DNA from: Arabidopsis thaliana
Lineage: Eukaryota > Streptophyta > Magnoliopsida > Brassicales > Brassicaceae
Direction: 5' to 3'
Assembly: GCF_000001735.4 (NCBI RefSeq)
Contig: NC_003075.7
Span: 12,277,001-12,341,000 of the forward strand
Length of the DNA stretch: 64,000 bases
Shown here: positions 26,519-37,036 of the stretch, piece by piece
How the letters are laid out: each line of letters opens with the position of its first letter
Numbering within the stretch: position 1 is the stretch's first letter
Translations under genes and position numbers: made by a program
Notes under the pieces: generated by a model
The model's database searches: none
What the model was told of the DNA's origin: nothing
What the model saw: only the letters and a program-made list of their open reading frames with translations

Positions 26519-26752
26519 AAAGATTTGGTTCAATCGGTGCCTTCGGCTTTGCCTTCAAGTTCGACAGCACCACCAGTATCTGTTGATGTCACCCCTGCGA
26601 CTGCAGCACCAGCTAAAGCCAAGTACATGTATTGTAGAAAACAATGCTAAGTTTTTAAGAATCATTAAATATATATCTCATATTCTTGAGTGTTAAACAG
26701 ACACGAGTACTACCAAAAAGACAGAGGAAGTTGTGGTAACTGTTTTTGCAAA
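26513..26752 (+). pseudogene. SGT1A exon 4-intron-exon 5 fragment
   Basis: Copies 24286-24510 of SGT1A, including the intron, so it arose from DNA rather than mRNA. It ends inside exon 5 just after the V-T-V-F-A codons. The exon 4 donor (TACAG|GTAG) has become TACATG with loss of about ten bases, so splicing would fail. An 18-nt insert (encoding A-T-A-A-P-A) is absent from today's SGT1A at the same place. It lacks start, stop and most of the gene and is not functional as SGT1. Confidence 0.8.
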
Positions 26753-27245
26753 TTCAGATTGTATAGTGAGATTAAGTAGCGAGGTTTTTTTGAAGTAAAC
26801 GCCATTTGTTATCTCTCATGTGTATTTTTCCTTGTTTGATCTCTAATGTAACAAAGTTAATAATGAAAGCCAAAAAAACAAAGCCAATTTGGCTTCTTGA
26901 AAGATTTGGGTGAAGATTTCATTAGAATGTTACACCCACACTTAAATGAAAAACTTAACACTAAATATTGGAAGACATACTATGATGATACATATCCATA
27001 TCAAGACTTTTTCAAAGTCTTTACATCGGTAAAACATGTAAATAGTGGAAAAAATTGAGGCAGTTAACATTTTTAGTTGAATGATGAATGATTTATCAAA
27101 GTGAGCCAGCTTTGCAACAAGAACTTGATAGTTACATGTTGCCAAATAAAATTGCAAAAAAAGAAGAAAAAAAAATCTAAGACAAACAGTTCGACAAGAC
27201 TATCAAAAAGAAAATGATAAATATTGCATGGGTGGTTGACAAAAT
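26753..27245. other. Spacer and 3' flank of the F-box gene
   Basis: AT-rich. It probably contains the 3' UTR of the minus-strand F-box gene. A short stretch right after the SGT1A fragment may be a further eroded part of that copy. Confidence 0.45.
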
Positions 27246-28397
27246 TCACCAAACCGTAGCAGTAAGAGCATGCACTAAACCCACATAACCGTTTGGCGTT
27301 TTGGATATAAACACATTGTCAAACCACTCAAGCGTTCCCCAAATTTCCCCATTTTGGTGTTTTTCAATCGCAATTTCCGCACACCAAATCTTTTTTTCCC
27401 TATCAACAAACATATACTCCTCCCAAGAAATCGCCATTTTTCCACCATGATCCGCCAATTTAACATTTGAATGAGAAGTAGGCAAACTAGGCAATCTTCC
27501 CAAGCCCTTCAAAATTGTCCATGCTCTATTCTTGAGGTCATACCAACGTATCTCCCCCTCACAGTAACGGTAGAACACGTTCTCTACCACACAATAAGAT
27601 GATGATGACGACAGACTCCATCCATTATTCATACATATGTCTGCCTCTCTCCATTTACCTTTATGCATCTTGTAAGTCACATCTTTTTCATCAGACTTCA
27701 CATAGACGGTTCCTTGATAACTTACGCTTAAGTACTCAGAGCCTTTGCATATCTCCTCGCTAGGGATCTGTAGAAACTCCCAAGTTTGAGTCTTCGTATC
27801 AAAAATCTCCATCCAGTTCATTGTATCGAGATTGTCGCAGCCTCCCGTAACATATATTCTCCCATCAAGAGTACAAGCAGATGGAAACACACGGCCCACC
27901 CGCATGCTTGGAGCTTCATGCCATGTGTGAGAACGAGAGTTCATAATCATAACGCTAGACAAAGCGTTATAAGTCTTTGATCCAGTGGCATATATCGAAA
28001 CGTTTTTATTCTTTGATCCACCGCCAATGGCATATACATCAGGACCAACCACTACAACACCCGGCAGGGATGGGGAGGTAAAACTGGGAGATGAAATCGG
28101 AACCAAAACGTTTTTGGAGCTATGTGGTCTGTGGCACAGAATGAACCAATGTAGTAGTTCAGAATCGGTACGGAGTCGTAAGCACGCGTAAAGACAACTC
28201 TCGGTTCGGCCTAAGAGGATTCGGGTTTGGTAAAGCTCCGTTGAAGCAAGAAGAGAGCGAAATGTTTTGGAGACTAATGAGAGAGTTGGATAATGTAATC
28301 TTGAGATGCGAGCTAAGCAGTTTAATACCAAATCATCAGGAAGCATTAGAAAACTTCTTCTAGTTCTTTTAATCGGGGGCTCTTCTCCATATTCCAT
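27246..28397 (-). CDS. Kelch-repeat F-box protein, 383 aa
   Basis: Single exon. An F-box lies near the N-terminus (about 17-60, starting [10 protein letters not shown] and including L-S-L-V-S-K-T-F-R). Kelch-type beta-propeller repeats follow: residues about 118-150 (D-V-Y-A-I-G-G-G), about 160-210 ([18 protein letters not shown]), then weaker ones to about 340. Such proteins act as substrate receptors of SCF E3 ubiquitin ligases, with the F-box binding an ASK/SKP1 protein and the propeller binding the target. This belongs to the large, fast-evolving Arabidopsis FBK family, so the target cannot be inferred. It diverges from the small peptide gene, 470 bp start to start. Confidence 0.92.
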
Positions 28398-28762
28398 GGT
28401 TGTTGATCACTTTTTTTCTCTTAAGGTTTAAGGTTGCTTGTTAAGTAAGAAGATTTCTATAACAAAAACGTATATTCTGTTTCGTTCTTTGTGTGCTCTT
28501 TCTGTTACAACGATATATATATCAAGTTACTTACCCTAACAGATCCATAACTTTATGTGTTTTCCTATATTTGTTATGTTTATCCAATTATATAAAAAAT
28601 GCATAACAAAGTTAACTATTATCTTCCGATAAATTCGTGAGATTTTATGCAGGTGATAATGTTCAATAATCCAATCAGACACGTAATACTTTTTTCCAAA
28701 GCTAAATAGGAGAAGAAATCTATCAAAATAGGATATATTTTTTTAGGCCGCCTATGATCATC

Positions 28763-28770
28763 TATATATA
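28763..28770 (+). promoter_or_regulatory. TATA-like element of the small peptide gene
   Basis: TATATATA about 98 bp before the start codon. It is retained in the copied promoter block at 26188-26425. Confidence 0.4.
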
Positions 28771-28867
28771 TGAACAACCCACACCTTGTTTTAACAAACA
28801 AAATCAAACTTTTTCACAACAAGGCAAAACAAAAACCCTAAAAGCCTCTCAGCTGCTCTCTTCGACA

Positions 28868-29149
28868 ATGGTGAATACTTGTAGGACCAGCTTCATCATC
28901 ATCATGATCCTCTTGCTCTTCATCAATCAGTCTGCTCTTTCTTCTTCTGCACGCGTCCGTCATCTAGAAGGTCGAGATCATCTTCCTCACCACCGGACAC
29001 TTAGTGAGAAGGAGAAAGCTGATAAGGAACGTCTCAGTTTCATATTTAGAACGATCGAGGCTGACATCAATCTGGAGGAAGATGTTTCTCTCCGTCTTCC
29101 CCAATTTGCTCGATATAATAGGCTTCATAATTCCTATTTCAGTTACTGA
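28868..29149 (+). CDS. Small secreted peptide of unknown function, 93 aa
   Basis: One short exon encodes 93 residues. Residues about 7-26 form a hydrophobic core (I-I-I-M-I-L-L-L-F) followed by a small-residue stretch (A-L-S-S-S-A), a typical secretory signal with cleavage around 24-28. The mature part is hydrophilic with an R-V-R-H motif after the cleavage region, a His/Arg block, a Lys/Glu-rich helix (S-E-K-E-K-A-D-K-E-R) and an aromatic C-terminus (S-Y-F-S-Y). The only cysteine is before the hydrophobic core, so it is not a cysteine-rich peptide. The size suggests an apoplastic or hormone-like precursor, but I recognise no known family. Its promoter and leader were copied to 26188-26425. 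Confidence 0.6.
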   Translation: MVNTCRTSFIIIMILLLFINQSALSSSARVRHLEGRDHLPHHRTLSEKEKADKERLSFIFRTIEADINLEEDVSLRLPQFARYNRLHNSYFSY

Positions 29150-30043
29150 ATCTACTAGGGCTTTGAATTTGTTCCATTAAGGTTCATTACTTCGATTGAT
29201 ACTCAATGAATCATGTAATCTTTATATTTTTTAGACTTTTTATCATGACTTTTGTAAACTCTTCTTCAATTTAATTGATATATTATTCCAGAATAGTATA
29301 AAAATAAGAAAGCCTCTTTTTTTTTTTTTTTTTTTTAATATTGACATTCTTACGCTCTACGTCTAACTTTTATGTACCCTTTGATGTAATGCGTCACAAT
29401 TAATTTTCGTGAATCTTTTGGATTGCTGATGTGATAATCAATTTATGTAGCATACCGAATGAAACAGATTACACATGCCATTTAAAAGTATGAACCATTG
29501 AACACCAAAATCGGTTGGTAAATATACTAAATTGTTGTGTTTTGTATATATAGTTTATCAATCTTTATCCATAAGCGTTATCAACAAAATATGGGTACCT
29601 CTTTTTAATAGACGTGCTCAGGGCATAAGATTAAGACTAATTGCATGATCCGTAATTTGCGTTCTTAATTAATAAGGTTTATCATCTTGCAGGTAGATCT
29701 AACTCATGAGTATATAATTTAATTTATTTGCTCAAGATTGAACATGAACATTATTGTGGTGTTACAAAGAGAGATAGTACGAGGTAAAACTATCATAGAA
29801 AGTGATTCAAGTTTCTTAGGGACTATAAACCAACTTGTATAATTGAAGATCCAAATATAAAAAGGCTCTGATCCAATTTCAACAGTCAAAAATCTTATTA
29901 TAAATGGACCATCTTACGTTGACAAACGTATCTTATGTGATCACCTTGATAAGAGGAAACCCACGTTCTACCATGTAGGGTTTCGAGATACATTAATATT
30001 TCCATTCTTTTCTTATCTCGATACTATTATATATAATACTTAC
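29150..30043. other. Intergenic upstream of the aminotransferase pair
   Basis: AT-rich, with a T run around 29319-29337. The stretch at about 29859-29957 is the source or sister of the copied block at 26.4 kb. No gene seen. Confidence 0.5.
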
Positions 30044-30049
30044 CACGTG
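30044..30049 (+). promoter_or_regulatory. G-box upstream of the first aminotransferase gene
   Basis: CACGTG, 151 bp before the ATG, within CCACGTGAAATATCAAA. The same context and spacing recur 147 bp before the CORI3 start. MYC-type bHLH factors of the jasmonate pathway bind CACGTG. Confidence 0.6.
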
Positions 30050-30194
30050 AAATATCAAATCAATATAAAAAAAAACGTAGAAACTTTTACTATATAATCT
30101 CACTAGTAGCAATGAGGGTAAAATCACGCAAAAACAATCATCTCTCTATAAAAATAAAAGAAGTTGGTTAGTTCCAACGCTAGAGTTAAGAAAT

Positions 30195-32445
30195 ATGGCT
30201 AGCCAAGGATGCGTAGATTGGCAGTTCAGTGGCAGTGATGCAGCCGAAAAGGCCGCCCAAGCCTCCCTAGGCACTTACTCTTCTGAAATCTTCAGTCTGT
30301 GTGACCCTCAAGGAAAGCCTATTTTGCCTCCACTAAGTGAAGAGGCAGAGACCAGCCATACCGCCGAAAAGGCGGTTGTTAAGGCTGTCCTTTGCGGTAC
30401 GGGAAACGCCTATGCTCCAAGTATTGGCCTCCCGGTTGCCAAACGGTAATATATACATAAATAAAGTTAATGTCCAGTCAGGGTATCCATATTTTGCATC
30501 TTAACTCTACGCTTGTATATATGATCAGTGCTGTGGCGGAATATCTAAACCGAGATCTTGACAATAAGCTAACGGGAGATGACGTATATATGACTGTTGG
30601 ATGCAAACAAGCAATCGAGCTCGCGGTTAGTATTCTGGCTAAACCGAAAGCCAACATCTTGCTTCCGAGGCCAGGCTTCCCATGGGACATGGTCCACTCT
30701 ATCTACAAACACCTTGAGGTCCGAAGGTATGAGTTCATCCCTGAAAGAGACTTTGAGATCGATTTCAACAGCGTTAGAGAGATGGTAGACGAGAACACTT
30801 TTGCGATATTTATAATCAACCCCCACAATCCCAATGGGAACTACTACACTGAGGCTCATCTTAAGCAGGTATTTACGTACGTATTAGTACTCTTGGAGAA
30901 GTATATATTCACATGATTGGCTAGATGATCTAGACTTGAGATCTTTTAGTTTGTGTTTACGTTTATATTGACATGGTTTTTTCTTTAAATTAAAAGACTA
31001 CATCTTTGACTTAATTTTATAAGAAATATATATTTCAAACGTTGTAAACGTAACCAGCAAAGCAATACACATTTATTTCGTTTACAATTTGCACTATATT
31101 AGATAAAAAATTTACAAAATTTAAATTTTACAATCTAATAGATAACATTATTTTAGCAACCAAGGCCCTAATATTTACTTGAAAGATGAATCCCAGCTCG
31201 CTACATTGGCACGGGAACTCGGGATAATGGTCGTTTCGGATGAAGTATATAGATGGTCCGTATTCGGGAGTAATCCATTTGTTCCAATGGGGAAATTCTC
31301 CTCGATAGTACCAGTGATTACACTCGGGTCCATATCGAAAGGATGGATTGTCCCAGGATGGCGAACGGGCTGGCTCGCGTTACACGATCTAAATGGTGTC
31401 TTTAGATCCACAAAGGTCCCGGTCACTTTTTTTGTTTTGTTTAATATCGATATACGTGATATGCATCGTTTTCCTATATACTATTATATTTGATTAACTG
31501 TAAATGAAAAAATTCATTTCAATTAGGCTTATCTAGTTTTATATGGACAGGTCTTAAAAGCTGCGAAAGAATTTCTGGAGATTACTTCCAAACCACCAAC
31601 TGTCATCCAGGTTTGGATCATTATTGGTTTACTCTCGTAAATGAAAAAAATACAAAAATCGATAATCCATTTATTATTGTCAATTGTTATAGTCTATGGC
31701 CAATTCACTATCATAATCTTATGATATAGGCGGCTATTCCCACAATCTTGGAGAAAACTCCTCAAGATTTTTTCGAGAAGAGGGGGATTTTTCTAAAAGA
31801 CAAAGTGGATTTTGGATATTCTAAGCTCAAGAACATACCAACTCTCACCTGCTACATGAAACCTGAATCATGCACCTTCTTATGGGTATTCTATCCTATA
31901 ATCATTACATGTCTAGTCTACTATAACTTTTCTTTTAATGTATTAGTTTGAAACAAACTTCTCATTGTGGATAATCCGCATAGCGCAGACCAAGCTGGAC
32001 CCATTGCATTTTGTAGACATTGAAGACGATCACGACTTCTGCAGGAAGCTTGCTAAGGAAGAAAATCTCGTTGTTTTACCAGGTAATATAATCATTATCC
32101 CTCTCTAGAGTTTTCAGAAGATTGAGATTTAAGTTTTAGGGAACTATGATTTAAGGAAAAATATATTCGATTGTTTTTTTTTTTAACTTGTAATATAAAG
32201 AAATGTAGACTAAGACATGTAATCTAGTGGTTCGTCATTGAGTTACAACCTAACTTTAACACGATTAAACGCATGTTGTTGGATTGGTAGGAATTGCATT
32301 TGGTCAGAATAACTGGTTGAGGCATTCTATCGACATGGAGACTCCAAGATTGGAGGATGCATTTGAAAGATTAAAGAGCTTCTGTGAACGCCATTCCGTT
32401 ATAGTTGAAGCTTCTTCACTCAAAGACGTCAATGGCGTCAACTAA
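30195..32445 (+). CDS. PLP-dependent aminotransferase/C-S lyase family protein, CORI3 paralogue, 424 aa
   Basis: Seven exons: 30195-30445, 30529-30868, 31197-31415, 31551-31610, 31730-31885, 31989-32082 and 32291-32445 (1275 nt, 424 aa). It is a class I/II aminotransferase fold of the tyrosine aminotransferase group. The PLP Schiff-base lysine is K245 in S-I-S-K-G-W, followed by the phosphate-binding region G-W-R-T-G-W. N-P-H-N-P-N-G-N and S-D-E-V-Y carry the cofactor-contacting Asn, Asp and Tyr. The first six exons have exactly the same lengths as in the next gene, so the two are tandem duplicates. The exon 3 acceptor has a weak pyrimidine tract. Substrate is uncertain: the family covers tyrosine aminotransferase and cystine lyase. 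Confidence 0.92.
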
Positions 32446-33509
32446 AGGGTCAATATAAATTTCTTTGCCTTAAGTCTTTTACATATGCTATAATAATAAA
32501 TGTGTGTTTTATTGATATGAGATCAATCATGAACACTTTTGTATCTGTAACAAATAAAATTGGTGAATTTATCACCATGTCGTGTAATGTTTTCTCATAG
32601 TTTGCAATATTTCGATCGATGTATTTCTACTTTTCGAAACATAAGATAAATAATTTATTTTCATTAGGTATAGCTAGACTGGTGTGAAAATACCATGGGA
32701 GCACAAGAACATCTATATTGACCTCCTTAATTAGCCATTCAAATACATTTGGTCATGTCTTATATATGGCTCAAAAGCATGTTGAATCGGATTCGTACTG
32801 AATAGCCAGGAGTACTTCCTAACCCGAACTAACCGGCAACACCGATCGACTAGATTGAGATTCTAATTAAGAAAATGTTAGCGTGCAACTTTGATAAGTT
32901 TGATAAGCTTTTTATCTACTTTTTTTTGTTCAGTTTAGATCATAATGAAGGAAAAATTGATTCCTACCATTGGATATTTTGTCTTTAGTAACAATATTTT
33001 TAGGTTTACTTAATTACATAATTAGTCTTGTATGTTGATCTGATAGTTTTCTCAATAATAAAATTTAGTATTAACTATTACGTCACATTAAAATATACTT
33101 GTTTTAAAATTAAATATAAATTTATGCATGACACGGATAACCTTGTAAAGATAATAACAACGAGTAAATCATGAAATCGTACGTTACTATTTATATTTTA
33201 AAATGGGCAAAACATAACAAAAAACCATGGGTGGTTTTCCTCCTCTCGTCGGTCGAAGACAGAGACAAAAAATATTTAAATACGTAAGAATCTTTGCTTC
33301 TTCTTGATGCTGATGAGTGATGAGTAATCGACAGAGTTATTTTGTTTCTTTTGTATAATAAAGGAGATTGCGACTCTACAAGAGAGGGCTAATATAGCAT
33401 GCATTAAGATCAATCATACAGTTTACTTAAACAAGATTTAAGATCACCGAAGGCTCGAGATTCGAGATACATTATTTTCTTTTTGTCTTCTATGTTGATG
33501 TTAATATCC
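32446..33509. other. Spacer between the tandem aminotransferase genes
   Basis: AT-rich. It holds the 3' flank of the first gene and the promoter of CORI3. No further gene. Confidence 0.6.
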
Positions 33510-33515
33510 CACGTG
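33510..33515 (+). promoter_or_regulatory. G-box upstream of CORI3
   Basis: CACGTG, 147 bp before the ATG, in the context CCACGTGAGATATCAAA, nearly identical to the first gene. CORI3 is known as a coronatine- and jasmonate-induced gene, which fits a MYC2-type site. Confidence 0.65.
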
Positions 33516-33656
33516 AGATATCAAATGTTTAGAACAATGTGAAAACCATTGGCAAAAAAATGAAAAGTGGTTGGGAATTTTCACTATATATTCGACTTCG
33601 TAGCAATGAGAGTTAGTCACCCAAAAACAAAATCTAATAGAGAAAAATAAGTAGAT

Positions 33657-35885
33657 ATGGCAACCCTTAAGTGCATTGATTGGCAATTCAGCGGAAGCGA
33701 GGCGGCCAAAGATGCTGCTGCGGCCTCCTTAGGCTCATATACCTCTGCACTCTATGCCCTGTGCGATCCTCATGGCAAACCCATTTTGCCCCCACGAAAT
33801 GAGATCCTGGAGACCAGCAATACAGCCGAAAAAGCAGTTGTTAAAGCTGTTCTTTATGGCTCGGGAAACGCCTATGCTCCTAGCTTAGGCCTCGCGGCCG
33901 CCAAAAGGTAATATACATAAATACATTATTATTGATAACATGTCTACATAAGATTTCTTGAAATTTCCATATTACAAACAGCTCCGTATTGGTACATTTT
34001 ATCTCTAATGGTTATGTGCTGAAAGTGTAACTAGATCCAATTTATTTTGGTAGAGTCTGACTTTGAATTTTGGAACGGTCGTTTTGTTAATTTGTTCACA
34101 AAACCTTTCCAAAATCATTTGTCATTTTTGGTATATATGCTTAAATGAACATTTAGTTTGGTTTAACTCAAATTTAGCAATCCCAAAATTTTGGAACTTG
34201 GAAGGGACCAAATATTTTTGATTAAATTCTGATTTAGCCCCGTTGGACACTTCTATTTTGCATCCTAACTCTATTTATATATCTTTGACACAATCATTTT
34301 TGCTTCCGTATTCTCAGTGCCGTAGCAGAGTATCTAAACCAAGGTCTTCCAAAGAAGCTTACCGCAGATGACGTGTTTATGACTCTGGGATGCAAACAAG
34401 CTATTGAGCTCGCGGTAGACATTCTCGCTAAACCGAAAGCCAACGTTTTGCTTCCGAGTCCCGGCTTCCCATGGGACCTAGTCCGCTCCATCTACAAGAA
34501 CCTTGAGGTCCGCCACTATAATTTCCTTCCAGAAAAGAACTTTGAAATCGACTTTGATAGCGTCCGAGCGCTCGTGGACGAGAACACATTTGCCATATTT
34601 ATAATCAACCCCCACAACCCCAATGGTAACACCTACTCCGAGGCTCATCTCAAACAGGTATTACATAATTATATAGATTCTTTAGTCTTGGCTACTAGTG
34701 AAAGCATTAACTTACTTACCTTGTTTGTTTCTTGTATAATTTTTGAACCGCAGCTGGCTGAACTGGCTAAGGAACTCAAGATTATGGTGGTTTCTGACGA
34801 GGTTTTTAGATGGACACTCTTTGGTAGTAACCCTTTTGTTCCTATGGGAAAATTCTCGTCGATCGTACCAGTGGTTACACTCGGATCCATATCAAAGGGA
34901 TGGAAAGTCCCAGGATGGCGAACTGGTTGGCTCACGCTACATGATCTAGACGGTGTCTTCAGAAACACCAAGGTCCGATTCTTTTTAAATTTTGCCATCA
35001 CTTTATAAGCAATGCATTATTCATATACATTTTAAAGTACGTTTTCTTAAAAAAATTTGGCCTATATTGCTATGCGTGGACAGGTCTTACAAGCTGCTCA
35101 AGATTTTCTCCAGATAAACAATAACCCTCCGACAGTTATCCAGGTATGGACGGTTCGCTTTTCCGACAAATTTGGACTAGTACTCTCTCACCCTAAGAGT
35201 GACCAAAATATTTCATGTATTGTTCATGCATGTAGGCGGCTATTCCTGACATCTTGGAGAAAACTCCTCAAGAGTTTTTTGATAAGAGGCAGAGTTTTCT
35301 GAAAGATAAAGTAGAATTTGGTTATTCTAAGCTCAAGTACATTCCTAGCCTCACTTGCTACATGAAACCCGAAGCCTGCACCTTCTTATGGGTGAGTATT
35401 CTATTATATTAGTAGCGCAGTTTTAATCTTCTTTAATTTATTTTGAGACATTCTTCTCATAAACATTTATTGTTGTCGCAGACCGAGCTTGATTTATCGA
35501 GCTTTGTGGACATCGAAGACGATCAAGACTTTTGCAATAAGCTTGCTAAAGAAGAAAACCTCGTCGTTTTACCAGGTAATAGTTAATAAATCTCTTTTAC
35601 TTATGGTTTCTTAGCCCTCTCTACAGTTTCAACACATAGTATCAAGTTATAGGGTTTAGGATTTATAGAAAAAATTATTCGGACACTACTTAATTATAAA
35701 CATAATTAAGGACATGTTGTGTGTTGGATTTGATAGGGATTGCATTCAGTCAGAAGAACTGGTTGAGGCATTCTATCGATATGGAGACTCCGGTATTGGA
35801 GGATGCATTGGAAAGATTGAAGAGCTTCTGCGATCGCCATTCCAACAAAAAAGCTCCCCTCAAAGACGTCAATGGTGTTAAGTAA
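33657..35885 (+). CDS. CORI3: CORI3 cystine lyase (coronatine-induced), 422 aa
   Basis: Seven exons: 33657-33907, 34318-34657, 34754-34972, 35084-35143, 35236-35391, 35482-35575 and 35737-35885 (1269 nt, 422 aa). It has the same fold and exon phases as the upstream paralogue, with PLP lysine K245 in S-I-S-K-G-W, then G-W-R-T-G-W, and N-P-H-N-P-N-G-N and S-D-E-V-F contacting the cofactor. The Tyr of the usual S-D-E-V-Y is Phe here, unlike in the neighbour. CORI3 (also called JR2) is described as a cystine lyase induced by wounding, jasmonate and coronatine. It splits cystine and so feeds sulphur and defence metabolism. The family resembles tyrosine aminotransferases, so annotation by homology alone may be misleading. 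Confidence 0.95.
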
Positions 35886-36286
35886 AGGGTCAATATGGTT
35901 ATTTGCCTAAGTCATTTACGTATGCTATAATGATAAATAAATGAGTGTTTCTTGGTTTGAGGTAAATCATGAACACTTTAGTGTATTTGTAACAAATAAA
36001 ATGGGTGCACTTAATATCAATCGTGTGTAATGTTTTCTCATAGTTTGCTATATCTTTGTGTATATCTATCTACTTTTCGGAAATAAAATAGATTGTCTGC
36101 ATTTACCATTGGAATACATATACATATATACATCTCTTAACTACTTCAAAATACTTTGGACTTGTCGTGTCGTGTATTTTTAGAAAAATTATGAAGAAAC
36201 CCAGTTTTACCTTCTCCTTCTTCTTTTTTTTTCAATTTGCAACATCAATTTTCATATAAGAAATAACTTGGAAAATACTTTGTCCA
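35886..36286. other. 3' flank of CORI3
   Basis: AT-rich. It contains a direct match to the 3' flank of the upstream paralogue (around 32450-32600), including the poly(A)-like AATAAA context. No gene. Confidence 0.5.
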
Positions 36287-36925
36287 TTCTGCTTTATAAT
36301 TAAACACCAATCGTAATCACCAGAGCCAAGAAGTTATAAGCCACCACTAAAATTAAATCAACTCTTCCCCAATTCCTTTTCGTTTTCTAAGTCAATAGTC
36401 AAACACAAATCAGTCTTTTCGTCAATTGTAGATGATTACGTTGTAACAAGGACAAGATTCAATAAGTTTTAAACTGTATGGTATATTTAAAATCGAAAAG
36501 CTAATTTTATACTAATATTGTTTACACTAAATTTTTTAGCTCAAAAATAGTAAGATATTTTTATATTTTTGTGCCAATAAATAGTAAGACTAGATATGTT
36601 AATTTTGTCTACGTGTCTCCGACCATCGGATTGGTTTTAAGGAAATGTTATGTGGTAACATATATTTTTTTTCCCACAAATTTGCTTTATCCAATCACAT
36701 CAAAGATTTGAATCAAAAATTAGAGGATTCAATCAAATTTGCTTTATATGAAAAATAGAAGATTTGCTTTATCCAATCATATCAAATATTAAACGATTAG
36801 AAGATTCAAATTTGCTTTATAAACACCAATCAGACCAATCACATTAAAGATTAGAAGATTCACAATACTAAAATCAACTCATCCCACTTTACATTCCCTT
36901 GTCCAAGTCAATAGTCAACCCTATT
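36287..36925 (+). repeat. Degenerate repeats upstream of the LEA_2 gene
   Basis: The motif TTTGCTTTAT occurs at 36681, 36738, 36763 and 36811, and a variant near 36288, each followed by variants of CCAATCA and ATTAGAAGATTC. In addition 36353-36407 and 36870-36918 match as a direct repeat (CTAAAAT-ATCAACTC ... AAGTCAATAGTCAA). The region upstream of the LEA_2 gene thus appears to be an expanded promoter duplication with CCAAT-like elements. Confidence 0.6.
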
Positions 36926-37036
36926 TATTTTCTAGGCAAACGCGTTCTTGAAAATTATATCTCCACTACAAACGAAATCCTAATATATACATATTTCTAC
37001 TATATTGTTAATTTTTATATCTCCAAAGTAAAGAAA

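Noticed and set aside
34669..35001. 110-codon frame antisense to CORI3
   Set aside because: It mirrors exon 3 of CORI3, and the matching antisense frame in the paralogue (31175-31426) arises from the same conserved coding sequence.
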